From Halobacteriales archaeon QS_4_70_19 (GTDB taxonomy: Archaea > Halobacteriota > Halobacteria > Halobacteriales > Haloarculaceae): a stretch of DNA of 64,000 nucleotides. Positions 49,302-58,904 of this stretch are shown piece after piece. A program made the translations under genes and the position numbers. How positions within the stretch are numbered: the stretch's first letter is position 1; every line of letters starts with the position of its first letter. The stretch spans positions 1 to 64,000 of the forward strand of contig PXRM01000036.1 in the NCBI GenBank assembly GCA_003020985.1, given 5' to 3'. Under the pieces are notes generated by a model. It was not told the origin of the DNA. It searched no databases and saw only the letters and a list, made by a program, of their open reading frames with translations.

Positions 49302-49511
49302 GGATGCGGTTCGGGGCCGGCGTACGAACGGGTTTCGCTCCACGGGCGGCTCGACCGCGACACAGGAACCGGGTCACAGCGGCCGTGAGCCACCTGGTCG
49401 CCCCGCCATCTCACCCAGTATAAAACTCTGTCCCCCGCGAGCGACGAATCGCCCGATGCAGCCCGTGGCTCGACACAACACATATAGTCGTAGAGTCGGC
49501 TATACACGTCT

Positions 49512-50486
49512 ATGACACGGTCCGCACTGGTCGAGAACGTGACCGCGATGCTGGAGGACGCGGGGTTCCTCGTCAGCGACCGGTGTGCGATCCGCCCCAA
49601 GAGCTTCGACGTGGCCGCACGGCGCGGCGATGACACGCTCCTGCTGAAGGTCCTCGTCAACATCGACGCGTTCGACGCGCCGACGGGCGCGGAGATGCGC
49701 CGGCTCGGCCACTACCTCGGCGCGACGCCGATGGTGATCGGGCTGCGGACCCGCGACGAGGAGCTCGACCCCGGCGTCGTCTACTTCCGGCAGGGCGTCC
49801 CCGTCCTGTCGCCGGACACGGCTCTGGACCTGTTCGTCGAGGAGGTCCCACCGCTCATCTACGCGGCCCCCGGTGGGCTGTACGTCAACATCGACAGCGA
49901 GGTGCTGGCCGACGCCCGCCAGGAGAAGGACTGGTCACTCGGCCGGCTCGCCCAGGAACTCGGCGTCTCCCGGCGCACCGTCTCGAAGTACGAGGACGGG
50001 ATGAACGCGAGCGTCGAGGTCGCCGCCGAGTTGGAGGAGATGTTCGACCGGCCGCTCACCTCCCCCGTCGGGGTGCTGGACGGCGCCGAGGAGGTCCGCG
50101 AGGGCGACCCGACACCCGACGACCCCACCGCCGACCCCGACGACGAGCCGGTCATCGCGGTCCTCACCCGCGTCGGCTACGAGGTCCACCCGACCGACCG
50201 CGCCCCGTTCAAGGCCGTCGGTGAGGCCGAACACCCCTCCATCGCGTCGATGCTGACCGGCCACTCCGACTTCGACCGGACCGCCGAGAAGCGCGCCCGC
50301 ATCATGTCCTCCGTCGGCCGCGTCACCCGGACCCGGTCGGTCTACGTCGTCGACCGTGCCACCCGCGACGCCGTCGAGGGGACCGCCCTCGTCGAGCGCG
50401 AGGAGATGGAGCGCGTCGAGGACGCCGACGACCTGCGCGACCTCATCCAGGACCGCGTCGACATCGACGTGGAGGAGCCGGCCTGA
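49512..50486 (+). CDS. Archaeal HTH-type transcriptional regulator (MTH967-like)
   Basis: 324 residues. The N-terminal ~125 residues are the conserved archaeal domain ([39 protein letters not shown]); residues ~128-190 are a Cro/C1-like HTH ([20 protein letters not shown]). The C-terminal domain ([20 protein letters not shown]) is also family-typical. It matches the group annotated as putative HTH-type regulatory proteins in archaea. The targets are unknown. The upstream DNA has an AT-rich TATA-like box. Confidence 0.82.
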   Translation: MTRSALVENVTAMLEDAGFLVSDRCAIRPKSFDVAARRGDDTLLLKVLVNIDAFDAPTGAEMRRLGHYLGATPMVIGLRTRDEELDPGVVYFRQGVPVLSPDTALDLFVEEVPPLIYAAPGGLYVNIDSEVLADARQEKDWSLGRLAQELGVSRRTVSKYEDGMNASVEVAAELEEMFDRPLTSPVGVLDGAEEVREGDPTPDDPTADPDDEPVIAVLTRVGYEVHPTDRAPFKAVGEAEHPSIASMLTGHSDFDRTAEKRARIMSSVGRVTRTRSVYVVDRATRDAVEGTALVEREEMERVEDADDLRDLIQDRVDIDVEEPA

Positions 50487-50617
50487 CCTGGCGACCGACG
50501 CCGGATACGCCCCGATTTGTACCGAGTGGCCGCTTTCCTTCCACAATCTTACGATTAGAGAGAAAGCTCGAGGACCTGCCACGATACTCCTCCAGTAGTG
50601 AAACGTCCGGGTGCCTC

Positions 50618-51313
50618 TCACCCGACCAGCCCCGTCGCGCGCGTCGCGGTCGCCTTGAACGTCGCCACCACCTCGCTGTCCGTCGTCAGCCCCAGCCGGT
50701 CGACGCTCTCCAGCGTCACCAGCGCCACGAACTCCGCCTGGCCGTCCTCGCCGTCGACGACCAGCCGGACGTGTGCGACGGACTCGCCGCGCTCGACGGC
50801 CCGCACCGAGCCGGTCAGCCGGTTCCGGGCGCTGGTGCCGCCGGCCGGCGGGGCCTCGTCGGGGGCGTGGAGCGTCACGGCGTCCGCGCGGATGGAGAGC
50901 TGGACGCGGTCGGCCCCTTCGGGCGCGAGCGCCCGGAGGGCACCGACCGGGGTCGCGACGGTCGCGAGCTCCCCGTCGACGGCCGTCACCCGCCCCTCCA
51001 GCACGCACTCCTCGGCGGCCGCTACTCCGGAGAGTGCCGCCTGGAGCCGGGCGAAGCGGGCGAGCAGGTCGTGCGCACCGGCGGTCAGCTCCGTACCGCC
51101 ACCGCTGGCGCCGCCGCGGACGCGCTCGACCAGCGACCCGAAGGCCGCCTCCAGCTCGTCCAGTCGGCCGGTCGCACGGGCCCGGGAGCGCCCCAGCCCG
51201 GCGGCCGCGGCGCTCACCGACCCGTGGTCGTCGATGGCCCGAAGCAGTCGGGCGTCCGGGACCCCGAACGACACATCGTCGGCCCGCAGCTCCGGCGTCA
51301 CGTCCGCGTCCAT
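50618..51313 (-). CDS. ModE-like regulator with TOBE domains
   Basis: 231 residues. The N-terminal winged helix is ModE-type (LLRAIDDHGSVSAAAAGLGR, LDELEAAFGSLVERVRGGAS); the C-terminus holds one or two TOBE/molbindin modules (ECVLEGRVTAVDGELATVAT, NRLTGSVRAVERGESVAHVR) for oxyanion binding. It is divergent from the tungstate transporter by 64 bp, so it probably senses molybdate or tungstate and controls it. ATG 51313. Confidence 0.82.
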   Translation of the reverse strand: MDADVTPELRADDVSFGVPDARLLRAIDDHGSVSAAAAGLGRSRARATGRLDELEAAFGSLVERVRGGASGGGTELTAGAHDLLARFARLQAALSGVAAAEECVLEGRVTAVDGELATVATPVGALRALAPEGADRVQLSIRADAVTLHAPDEAPPAGGTSARNRLTGSVRAVERGESVAHVRLVVDGEDGQAEFVALVTLESVDRLGLTTDSEVVATFKATATRATGLVG

Positions 51314-51377
51314 ACCCGGACTGTGGGGGTCGGTGGCAAAACCGTTATGTCGTCCGGGGCGTACCACCGTTGTATCA

Positions 51378-52365
51378 ATGACGGAACAACGGACGACGGA
51401 GACGGGTCGGCCCCCCCGGAGGGAGGCCGACGGCGGTGCGGGCGACGCGGACGGCAGGGGGAGCGACGGGGACGGGAGCGGCTGGGGGGCCACGACGCGG
51501 CGCCGTGCCCTGCAGGCTGCCGGCATCGGCGGCACGCTGGCACTGGCTGGCTGCACGATGGCCACCGGGGGCAGCGGGGACGGCGACGGAGGCAGCGGCG
51601 GAGACGGAGAGGGAGGTGCCGACGGCTCGGCCACCGTCGGGGACGGGACGCTGACCCTCGCGACGACCACCTCGACCTACGACACGGGGCTGCTCGGTGA
51701 ACTCAACCCGCTGTTCCAGTCGACGTTCGGGACACCTGGTCCACGCACGCGGCGCGGAGGACCAGTTCCTCCGGGACGGCTTCGGTGTCAACCGCCGGGA
51801 CGTGATGTTCAACGACTTCGTCGTCGTCGGCCCGGCGGACGACCCCGCCGGTATCAAGGGGAACACGAGCGCGACGGGCGCGTTCGAGCGGATCGCGGGG
51901 ACCGGGTCGACGTTCCTCTCCCGCGGCGACGACTCCGGGACGAACAAGAAGGAAGTCGCGGTCTGGGAGCAGGCAGATGCCTCGCCGTCGGGGTCGTGGT
52001 ACCGGGAGACCGGCAAGGGGATGGGCGACACCCTGAACCAGGCCGACCAGGTCGGCGCCTACACGCTCGCCGACCGCGGGACCTACCTCTCCCGGCGGAG
52101 CGACCTCGACCTCGTCGTCCACGTCCGGGGGCCGCTCCAGGGCGGCCCCGCCATCCTGCGGAACCCGTACGGCGTCATCCCGGTCGACCCGGCCGTCCAC
52201 GACGACGTGAACTACCAGGCCGCGATGGCGTACGTCGGCTTCCTCACGAGCCCGGCGGGGCAGGAGGCCATCGGGAACTTCACCGCGGACGGTTCGCAGC
52301 TGTTCGTCCCGAACGCGCTGGCCGAGGGACCGAGCTTCGACCAGTACGTCCCGCAGGACTACTGA
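51378..52365 (+). pseudogene. tupA: Tungstate ABC transporter binding lipoprotein, frameshifted
   Basis: The first frame has a Tat motif (TTRRRALQAAGIGG), lipobox LALAGC, Gly/Asp linker and the first strand of the mature protein (LATTTSTYDTGLLGELNPLF). Near 51725 the frame breaks and continues elsewhere from LVHARGAEDQFLRDGFGVNR through GTGSTFLSRGDDSGTNKKE to the stop at 52365. About 25-30 residues between the two blocks are missing. The binding-site residues lie mostly in the part that is present. It belongs with tupB and tupC directly downstream. As with metX and atpI, decay or an assembly gap are both possible. Confidence 0.8.
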
Positions 52366-52377
52366 CGACGCGTCGCC

Positions 52378-53109
52378 ATGATGGACCCCCTCTCGGAGTT
52401 CGGCAGCCGCTACCTGGTGAGCGTGGTGCTCGTGACGCTCCAGGTGAGCCTCACGGCGGTCGGCATCAGCACGGTCGTCAGCCTCGCCATCTCGCTGACG
52501 ATGAGCTTCGTCGACTTCCGCGGCGAACGGGCGGTCGAGACGGTCATCAACACGGGGATGGGGTTCCCCAGCGTCGTGGCGGGGCTGGGTGTCCTGCTGC
52601 TGCTGTCGAACCAGGGGCCCGTCGGCGGCGGGTTCGCGGTCGGCCCGTTCCGCTTCGGCGGCGTCGAACTGCTGTTCACGCGGGAGGCGATGGTCGTCTC
52701 CCAGTGCGTCCTCGCGGTCCCGGTCATCACGAGCGTCTCGCTGTCGGCCATCGAGGACGTCGACCAGTCCGTGCGGGACGCCGCGTTCGCCGCCGGGGGA
52801 ACCCGTCGCGACGTCCAGCTGACCGTCGTCCGGGAGGCCCGCTACGGCATCGTCACGGCCGTCCTCGCGGGGTTCGGCCGCGCCATCTCCGAGGTCGGCT
52901 CCGTCCTCATCGTCGGGGGGAACATCGCCGTCCGGGACAGTTCGGGCGAGCTCGTCTCGCTCACGCGCACCCTGACGACGGCTATCACCATCGAGGCTCG
53001 CCGCGGCCAGTACGAGGTCGGCATCGCGCTGGGGGTCGTCCTGCTGGTGCTGGCGCTGGGTGTCAACGCCGTCGGCAACGTCGTCCGGGCCCGGGGTGAG
53101 CGGTCGTGA
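52378..53109 (+). CDS. tupB: Tungstate ABC transporter permease
   Basis: 243 residues. Five to six TM segments, with the EAA-like loop DAAFAAGGTRRDVQLTVVRE and VSLTAVGISTVVSLAISLTM near the N-terminus. Length and order match TupB. Its stop overlaps the tupC start by 4 bp. Confidence 0.85.
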   Translation: MMDPLSEFGSRYLVSVVLVTLQVSLTAVGISTVVSLAISLTMSFVDFRGERAVETVINTGMGFPSVVAGLGVLLLLSNQGPVGGGFAVGPFRFGGVELLFTREAMVVSQCVLAVPVITSVSLSAIEDVDQSVRDAAFAAGGTRRDVQLTVVREARYGIVTAVLAGFGRAISEVGSVLIVGGNIAVRDSSGELVSLTRTLTTAITIEARRGQYEVGIALGVVLLVLALGVNAVGNVVRARGERS

Positions 53110-53939
53110 CGGCCGACACCGGGCCGACCGACGCCCGACCGTATGCGGGCGACAGCAGCATCCGGGTCGCCGCGGAGGCAGTCAGCTACGGCTACGCGGG
53201 GAGCGACGACCGGGAGCCCGTGCTCCGCGAGGCGAGTCTCGCCGCCGAACCGGGCGAGGTGGTGGCGCTGGTCGGCCCCTCGGGGACCGGGAAGACCACG
53301 CTGCTCCGCCTGTTCGCCCTGTTCGACCCGCCCGACGAGGGCCGGGTGACCATCGACGACCGTGATGCCTGGTCGCTGACCGCCGACGAGCGCCTCCGTC
53401 GGCGTCGACGCATCGGGTTCGTCTTCCAGGACCGCTCGCTGTTCACCGGCAGCGTCGCCCACAACGTCGCCTACGGGCTGACGGTCCGGCGGTCGTGGCG
53501 CGAGCGGGCCGGACGCTGGGCCCGCACCCTGGTCGGGTCGGACGACCCGCCCGACCGGGTCCACCGGGCACTGGAGACCGTCGGGATGGCCGGGATGGCC
53601 GACCGGGACACCCGGTCGCTCTCCGCCGGCGAGGCCCAGCGAGTCGCCGTCGCCCGCTCGCTCGCCACCGACCCCGACGTGCTGTTGCTGGACGAGCCCA
53701 CCGCCAACCTGGACCCGCGCAACACCGCCGCCATCGAGGACGCCGTCACCGACGCCCGGGACCGCGGCATCGGCATCGCCATCGCCACCCACGACATGGC
53801 CCAGGCCCGCCGGGTGGCCGACCGCAGCGCCGTCATGCTCGACGGGACCGTCATCGAACGGGGGCCCACGGAGCGCGTCTTCGACGACCCGAACGACGAG
53901 CGGGCTCGGGCGTTCGTCCGCGGAGAGCTGGTATACTAG
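53106..53939 (+). CDS. tupC: Tungstate ABC transporter ATP-binding protein
   Basis: 277 residues. Walker A GPSGTGKTTLL, signature LSAGEAQRVAVARSL, Walker B LLLDEPTANLD, H-loop IATHDM. Completes the TupABC importer. The C-terminal tail (VRGELVY) is short. All ATPase motifs intact. Confidence 0.9.
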   Translation: MTADTGPTDARPYAGDSSIRVAAEAVSYGYAGSDDREPVLREASLAAEPGEVVALVGPSGTGKTTLLRLFALFDPPDEGRVTIDDRDAWSLTADERLRRRRRIGFVFQDRSLFTGSVAHNVAYGLTVRRSWRERAGRWARTLVGSDDPPDRVHRALETVGMAGMADRDTRSLSAGEAQRVAVARSLATDPDVLLLDEPTANLDPRNTAAIEDAVTDARDRGIGIAIATHDMAQARRVADRSAVMLDGTVIERGPTERVFDDPNDERARAFVRGELVY

Positions 53940-54128
53940 CCAGATATCTCCCCTACCTCCGTAATTGTAGACGTATCAGCGATATACGACCGAAGTGGAG
54001 GCAGTATCCGAATCGGGCGGATGCCGGAGACCCGACGGACGTAACCTCCGATAGTTCCGTGACGACCACGGGTATCCGATTCCGGTTTCGGGAAACCCTC
54101 ATGCGTCCTTCGCCGCTACCGGCTTCCG

Positions 54129-55238
54129 ATGGCTACAGCGGAGGCGTTCGGTCGACAGTTCGGGCTACGTCTTGACCGCAGCGAAGTCGCCGGCGCGTTG
54201 GGAGATTCGGTTACGGTCCTCCCGCTCGTCGTGGCGCTCGGGGCCCTGACCGACGCCTCGCTCGGCCTCGTCCTGCTCGGGTTCGCCGTCTTCCAGGTCG
54301 TCTGGGGCGTCCACTACGGCCTGCCGATGTCCGTCGAGCCGATGAAGGCCCTCGCCGGACTCGCCATCGCCGGCACGCTGGGCTACGGCGAACTCGTGGC
54401 GGCCGGCCTCCTCGCCGGCGGGGTCCTCCTCGTCGCGGGGGCGACCGGCCTCGTCGGCCGGGTCGCCCGGGCCGTCGGCCGCCCCGTCGTCAGAGGGGTG
54501 CAGTTCGCGGTCGCGCTGCTGCTGCTCGTGGCGGGACTGGACCTGGCCGCGGGGGCACCGCTCGTGGCCGGGGCGGGCGTTGCCGTCGCCGGCCTCGCGG
54601 CACTGGTCAACCGCCGGGCTCCCGCGCCCGCGGTCCTGCTCGCGGGCACCCTCGCGGCGCTCTGGACCGTCGGCATGCCGGCCGTGGCGGTGCCCGCGCT
54701 CGCGCCCCTCCCCGAGCCGACGCTCTCGCGGGACGCGCTGACCGGACTCGCCGGCCAGCTCGCGATGACGGTCGGCAACGCCGCCGTCGCCACCGCGTTG
54801 CTCGTCGACGACCTCTACGACCGGGAGGTCTCGCCCGACGGCCTCGCCCGGAGCATGGGCGTCACCAACCTGCTTGCAGTCCCGCTGGGCGGCGTCCCGA
54901 TGTGCCACGGCTCCGGCGGTCTCGCCGGCAAGCACGCGTTCGGCGCCCGGACGGCCGGCGCGAACCTCGTCCTCGCGGGGCTGTACGCGGGCGCCGCGCT
55001 CGTCGCCGGACTCTGGAGCGGCTTCCCGATGGCCGTGCTCGGCGTGTTGCTCGTCCTCGTCGCGGTCCACCTGGGCCGGGTGGCGCTCGCGTCGGTCAGC
55101 ACGCCCGTCGAGGGGGTCCTCGTCGTCGGCACAGGGGTCGTCGCACTCGTCGCGACCGTCGGTGTCGCCTTCCTGCTCGCGGCCGGCGGTCACGCCGTCG
55201 CCGATCGGCTCCGCGAGCACGTGGCGGCCGAAGGTTGA
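54129..55238 (+). CDS. MOT1-type molybdate/sulfate permease
   Basis: 369 residues with about 10 TM segments. The family motif VPMCHGSGGLAGKHAFGART is present, with VHYGLPMSVEPMKALAGLAI near the N-terminus, matching the MOT1 molybdate group. It follows tupC by 189 bp on the same strand, so the region is a coherent tungsten/molybdenum uptake locus. ATG 54129. Substrate assigned from motif and context, not proven. Confidence 0.8.
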   Translation: MATAEAFGRQFGLRLDRSEVAGALGDSVTVLPLVVALGALTDASLGLVLLGFAVFQVVWGVHYGLPMSVEPMKALAGLAIAGTLGYGELVAAGLLAGGVLLVAGATGLVGRVARAVGRPVVRGVQFAVALLLLVAGLDLAAGAPLVAGAGVAVAGLAALVNRRAPAPAVLLAGTLAALWTVGMPAVAVPALAPLPEPTLSRDALTGLAGQLAMTVGNAAVATALLVDDLYDREVSPDGLARSMGVTNLLAVPLGGVPMCHGSGGLAGKHAFGARTAGANLVLAGLYAGAALVAGLWSGFPMAVLGVLLVLVAVHLGRVALASVSTPVEGVLVVGTGVVALVATVGVAFLLAAGGHAVADRLREHVAAEG

Positions 55239-55264
55239 TTGCCGGGACGAGCGAAGCATCGGCC

Positions 55265-55852
55265 ATGCCCGCACCGGAGGACGAACAGGGCACGGAGCCG
55301 GAAGACCGCATCGACATCCCGGACGCCCCCGACGGGCCCGACGGCGACAACCCCGGCGGGGGCGGGGAGCCGACCCCCGACGTCGCCGTCACCCCCGACC
55401 ACGACACCGGTATCTACGCCCGCGAGTCCCCCTATCTGGAACGGTGCGTCCAGCTCGGCGTCGCGAGCGAGAGGCTCATCAACGTCTCCTTCCCCGGGTC
55501 GCCCGGCGACGACGCCGAGCCCGACCACCCGCTGCTCGACCGGCTGTTCGCCTACCTGGAGGGCGAGCGCGACGAGTTCACCGACGTCGACATCGCCCTG
55601 ACCGTCCCGACGGAGCAGCGGACGGTGCTGGAGGCCGTCCGGAACGTGCCGTACGGCGAGGACGTCTCCGTCGAGCGGCTGGCCCGGATGGCCGGCCTCG
55701 ACGACGAGAACGAGGCGGACGTCACCACGGTCCGGACGGCACTCGGCGCCAACCCGGTCCCCGTCGTCGTGCCGGACCACCGCATCCGGGACGGCCCGAG
55801 TTCGGCACCGCCACGGGTGGAGCAGCGGCTCCGCTCGCTGGAGGGGCTGTAG
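55265..55852 (+). CDS. MGMT-fold protein with replaced active-site Cys
   Basis: 195 residues. An acidic N-terminal part precedes the MGMT DNA-binding fold (VLEAVRNVPYGEDVSVERLA, then NPVPVVVPDHRIRDG). In true O6-alkylguanine transferases the motif is PCHR; here the Cys is Asp (PDHR). Alkyltransfer is therefore unlikely, and a DNA-damage recognition role like alkyltransferase-like proteins is an inference. ATG 55265, 26 bp after the permease stop. Confidence 0.7.
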   Translation: MPAPEDEQGTEPEDRIDIPDAPDGPDGDNPGGGGEPTPDVAVTPDHDTGIYARESPYLERCVQLGVASERLINVSFPGSPGDDAEPDHPLLDRLFAYLEGERDEFTDVDIALTVPTEQRTVLEAVRNVPYGEDVSVERLARMAGLDDENEADVTTVRTALGANPVPVVVPDHRIRDGPSSAPPRVEQRLRSLEGL

Positions 55853-55874
55853 CGACGGTCGGCCGTCGGCACCG

Positions 55875-56617
55875 TCACGGGCCGAAGGGCGGCTCCAGGC
55901 CGAGTCCCTCGTAGGCGACGAACTCGGCGGCGTTGACGAGGTAGTGCGCGACGACGACGACCAGCAGGCTCCCCGTCAGGACGAACCCCGCCGCGAGGAC
56001 GAACCCCAGCAGCCCCGTCACGACGACGCCGACGGGGCCCTGTGCGCCGTGCCCCAGGGCGAACGCCACCGACGAGGCCGTGGCCAGCGCCCACGGCGAC
56101 CAGCCGAAGCCGGCGTGGAACACGCCGACGAGCGCGCCACGGAAGAGCAGCTCCTCGAACCCCGCGATGACCGGGAGGACGACGCCGAGCAGGAGCAGCC
56201 AGCCGGCGAACGACTCCGGCGCCAGCAGCTCGCGGAGGTCCTCGCTGGGGTCGCGGCCGAACGAACTGGCGACGGCACCGACTGCTCCGTTGGCCAGCGA
56301 CAGGGCGAGGCCGAAGCCGACGCCGGCGGCCAGCGCGTCCAGCCCCAGCGTTCCGGGGCCGGCACCGAAGGCACCCGCCGGGATGCCCGTGTACCAGGCC
56401 CCGGCGACGAGGACGACCGCGAACAGACCCTGCGAGAACGCGACGTTCACCAGGAGGGTGGTCGGCGACAGCGAGTCGGAGCCGGCCATCGACGCGCCGA
56501 ACGGGCTCGCGGGCTCCGGGGCGGGCGCGTCACCCGCGTCGAGGTGGCGCGCGCGAGAAGGAGCAGCAACAGCGTGACCGCGACCGCGACGCCCGCGAAC
56601 GCGGCCCACCCGGTCAC
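55875..56617 (-). CDS. CPBP family intramembrane metalloprotease, N-terminal frameshift
   Basis: The frame to the stop at 55875 has the CPBP (Abi) core: GFEELLFRGALVGVFHAGFG (catalytic Glu pair and Arg), AFALGHGAQGP (His) and VVVAHYLVNAAEF (His). From 56617, a GTG start beside the lonB stop opens a different frame with a TM segment (WAAFAGVAVAVTLLLLLLAR). It ends near 56556, just where the first frame becomes protein-like (HLDAGDAPAPEPASPFGASM). One lost base in a CGCGCGC tract would join the two. The ATG at 56489 is an alternative internal start. It is likely to process prenylated or membrane proteins. Confidence 0.65.
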
Positions 56618-56618
56618 C

Positions 56619-58724
56619 TTACTGCGGCGACGGGGAGCCCGAGCGACCGACCTGCCGGTCCAGCGCGGAGCCGGTGATGTTCTTCAGGCGGTCGACCAGC
56701 GAGTCCTTCTCCGGTTCGCCGGCCAGCGCCACCTCCAGCACCTCGCTGATGTGGCTGACCGGGATGATCTCGATCTGGTCCTTGAACTCGTCCTCGATCA
56801 TCACGTCCTGCTCGTTGGCCGCGGGGATGATGACCCGGTCGAGGCCGGTCTTCGCGGCGGCCTCGATCTTGTGGGTTACGCCCCCGACCGGGAGCACGTC
56901 GCCCCGCACCGACAGCGAGCCGGTCATCGCGAGGTCCTGCTCGACGGGGATGTCCTCCAGGGCGCTGATGACAGCCGTGGCCATCGTCACGCTGGCGGAG
57001 TCGCCCTGCACGCCCTCGTAGGACATGACGTACTGGATGTGGATGTCCTTCTCGCCGATGTCCTCGTCGGAGAACTTCTTGATGATGGCCGAGACGTTCT
57101 GCACCGCCTCCTGGGCGATGTCCTGCAGGTTCCCGGTGGCGATGACCTCGCCGGCACCCTGTGCCGGCGTGACCTCCGCCATGACGGGCATGACGATGCC
57201 CGAGTCCTCGCCCATGACGGCGAGGCCGTTGACGCGCCCGACGACCTGCCCCTCCGAGACGGAGAGCTCGTAGTCCTTCCGGCGCTCGATGTAGTCGTCG
57301 GCGAGCTGCTGCTCGATGGAGCGGCTGCGGCGCTTGGCCTGCAGCACGTGCTCGCGGGTGGTGAACTCCGCGTTCTCCGCACGGGCGATGTCGCCGGCCA
57401 CGCGGACCAGGCCGCCGAGGCTGCGGAGTTCGAGGGTGAGGTGTTCCTTTCGGCCGGCGCGGCGCTGGGCCTCCAGGATGACCTCCTCCATCGCGCCCTC
57501 GGCGAAGTCGGGCAGGCGCCCGTCCTTCTCGACCTCCTGAGCGATGAAGCGGGCGTACTTCCGGCGCATCTCCGGGGTGTCCTCGATGGTGTCGTCCATG
57601 TACACCTCGTAGCCGTACCCCTTGATGCGCGAGCGCAGCGCCGGGTGCATGTTCTCCATCGCGTCCAGGTTCCCGGCCGCGACCATTACGAAGTCACACG
57701 GGACGGGCTCGGTCTGGACCATGGCGCCCGAGGAGCGCTCGGACTGGCCCGTGATGGAGAACTCCCCCTCCTGGATCGCGGTCATCAGCTTCTGCTGGGA
57801 CCGGATGTCGAGGGTGTTGATCTCGTCGACGAACAGGACGCCCTTGTTCGACTTGTGGATGGCCCCCGCCTCCACGCGGTCGTGGCTGGGGGTCTCCATG
57901 CCGCCGGACTGGAACGGGTCGTGCCGGACGTCGCCCAGCAACGCACCGGCGTGCGCGCCGGTTGCGTCCTCGAACGGGGCGGTCTGCTGGTCGGCGTTGT
58001 TGACCAGCAGGTTCGGGATCATCGCGTCGCTGCCCCGCGAGGAGTAGCGGAACGCGAGGTAGATGACACCCGCCGCCAGGATGCCGAGCAGGAGCTGCCC
58101 GGCGATGAGCAGCGAGTAGCCGAAGACGACGGCGATGATGATCCACATCAGGAACGACCGCATCTGGTTTCGCTTGCGGGCCTCCTCCTTGTGGGCCTCC
58201 ACGATCTGTTCGCCCTTTCCCGCCGGAACGGTGCGGACCTTCGGCTCGTTGCCGTCGTCCGGGTTGTGGTAGACGAGGATGTCCTGGAGATCCTCCTTCG
58301 GGAGGAGCTGGCTCATCGCCTTCGCCAGCATCGACTTGCCCGTCCCGGGCGAGCCGATCATCATCACGTGGCGGCGCTGCTTGGCCGCCTTCAGGACGAT
58401 GTCGCGGGCCTCGTCCTGCCCGATGACCTGGTCGACCAGGCGGTCGGGCACCTCGATGTCCGCGGTCGAGGTGATCTGGAGTCCGCCCAGGAGACCGTCC
58501 TCCTCGTCAGGTTCGACCTCCGCACCCGCCTCGACGGTCACGTCGCTCCCGAGGTCCGACCCGTCGGTCGGCTCGCCGGACTCGTCGGCGGGCGCCGGGG
58601 GCCCGTCCGGGGTCTCGCTCTCCTCCCGGTCGAGCGGGATGCCGGGCTCGGGCTGTTGCTCCTCGGACAGCCCGTCCTCGGTCCCGCGGCCGGGGTGCTC
58701 GTCTGTGTTGTTGTCGTCGCTCAT
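56619..58724 (-). CDS. lonB: ATP-dependent protease LonB (membrane-anchored archaeal type)
   Basis: 701 residues. AAA+ domain (Walker A GSPGTGKSMLAKAMSQLLPK, VLFVDEINTLDI) interrupted by two TM segments (~200-245, MWIIIAVVFGYSLLIAGQLL) that anchor it in the membrane, then the Lon protease domain with catalytic Ser in GVQGDSASVTMATAVISALE and Lys in AAAKTGLDRVIIPAAN. The N-terminal 70 residues are acidic and disordered. It degrades membrane and regulatory proteins; LonB is important for membrane-lipid balance in haloarchaea. Divergent from nadM. Confidence 0.93.
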   Translation of the reverse strand: MSDDNNTDEHPGRGTEDGLSEEQQPEPGIPLDREESETPDGPPAPADESGEPTDGSDLGSDVTVEAGAEVEPDEEDGLLGGLQITSTADIEVPDRLVDQVIGQDEARDIVLKAAKQRRHVMMIGSPGTGKSMLAKAMSQLLPKEDLQDILVYHNPDDGNEPKVRTVPAGKGEQIVEAHKEEARKRNQMRSFLMWIIIAVVFGYSLLIAGQLLLGILAAGVIYLAFRYSSRGSDAMIPNLLVNNADQQTAPFEDATGAHAGALLGDVRHDPFQSGGMETPSHDRVEAGAIHKSNKGVLFVDEINTLDIRSQQKLMTAIQEGEFSITGQSERSSGAMVQTEPVPCDFVMVAAGNLDAMENMHPALRSRIKGYGYEVYMDDTIEDTPEMRRKYARFIAQEVEKDGRLPDFAEGAMEEVILEAQRRAGRKEHLTLELRSLGGLVRVAGDIARAENAEFTTREHVLQAKRRSRSIEQQLADDYIERRKDYELSVSEGQVVGRVNGLAVMGEDSGIVMPVMAEVTPAQGAGEVIATGNLQDIAQEAVQNVSAIIKKFSDEDIGEKDIHIQYVMSYEGVQGDSASVTMATAVISALEDIPVEQDLAMTGSLSVRGDVLPVGGVTHKIEAAAKTGLDRVIIPAANEQDVMIEDEFKDQIEIIPVSHISEVLEVALAGEPEKDSLVDRLKNITGSALDRQVGRSGSPSPQ

Positions 58725-58863
58725 AGAACCGTTGCTATCACCGGATACGAAGGGCCTTCAACTGATATACTTTCTCCCCGCGGGTGCCCGCCGTACACGC
58801 GGAAAACGGCCGAGAGCGGCCGCCTCGCGGCGACCGGCCGGGGGCGCTGTGCGGACCCGCGAG

Positions 58864-58874
58864 GCTTATCAACT
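58864..58874 (+). promoter_or_regulatory. nadM promoter, TATA-like box
   Basis: GCTTATCAACT begins 41 nt before the nadM ATG. The 180-bp spacer it lies in is shared with the divergent lonB promoter. Confidence 0.35.
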
Positions 58875-58904
58875 GGGCCCACACAACCCCGGGCGAGAGA
58901 CCAG

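Noticed and set aside
49301-49343. Upstream ATG for tiaS
   Set aside because: The family starts at the GIDDTDS strand; the 14 added residues are Arg-rich and antisense-like, so the GTG at 49301 was kept.
55944-58904. Long open frame running through the CPBP and lonB antisense into nadM
   Set aside because: Only the part from 58905 (nadM) is real; the upstream part is the shadow of lonB and the CPBP gene.
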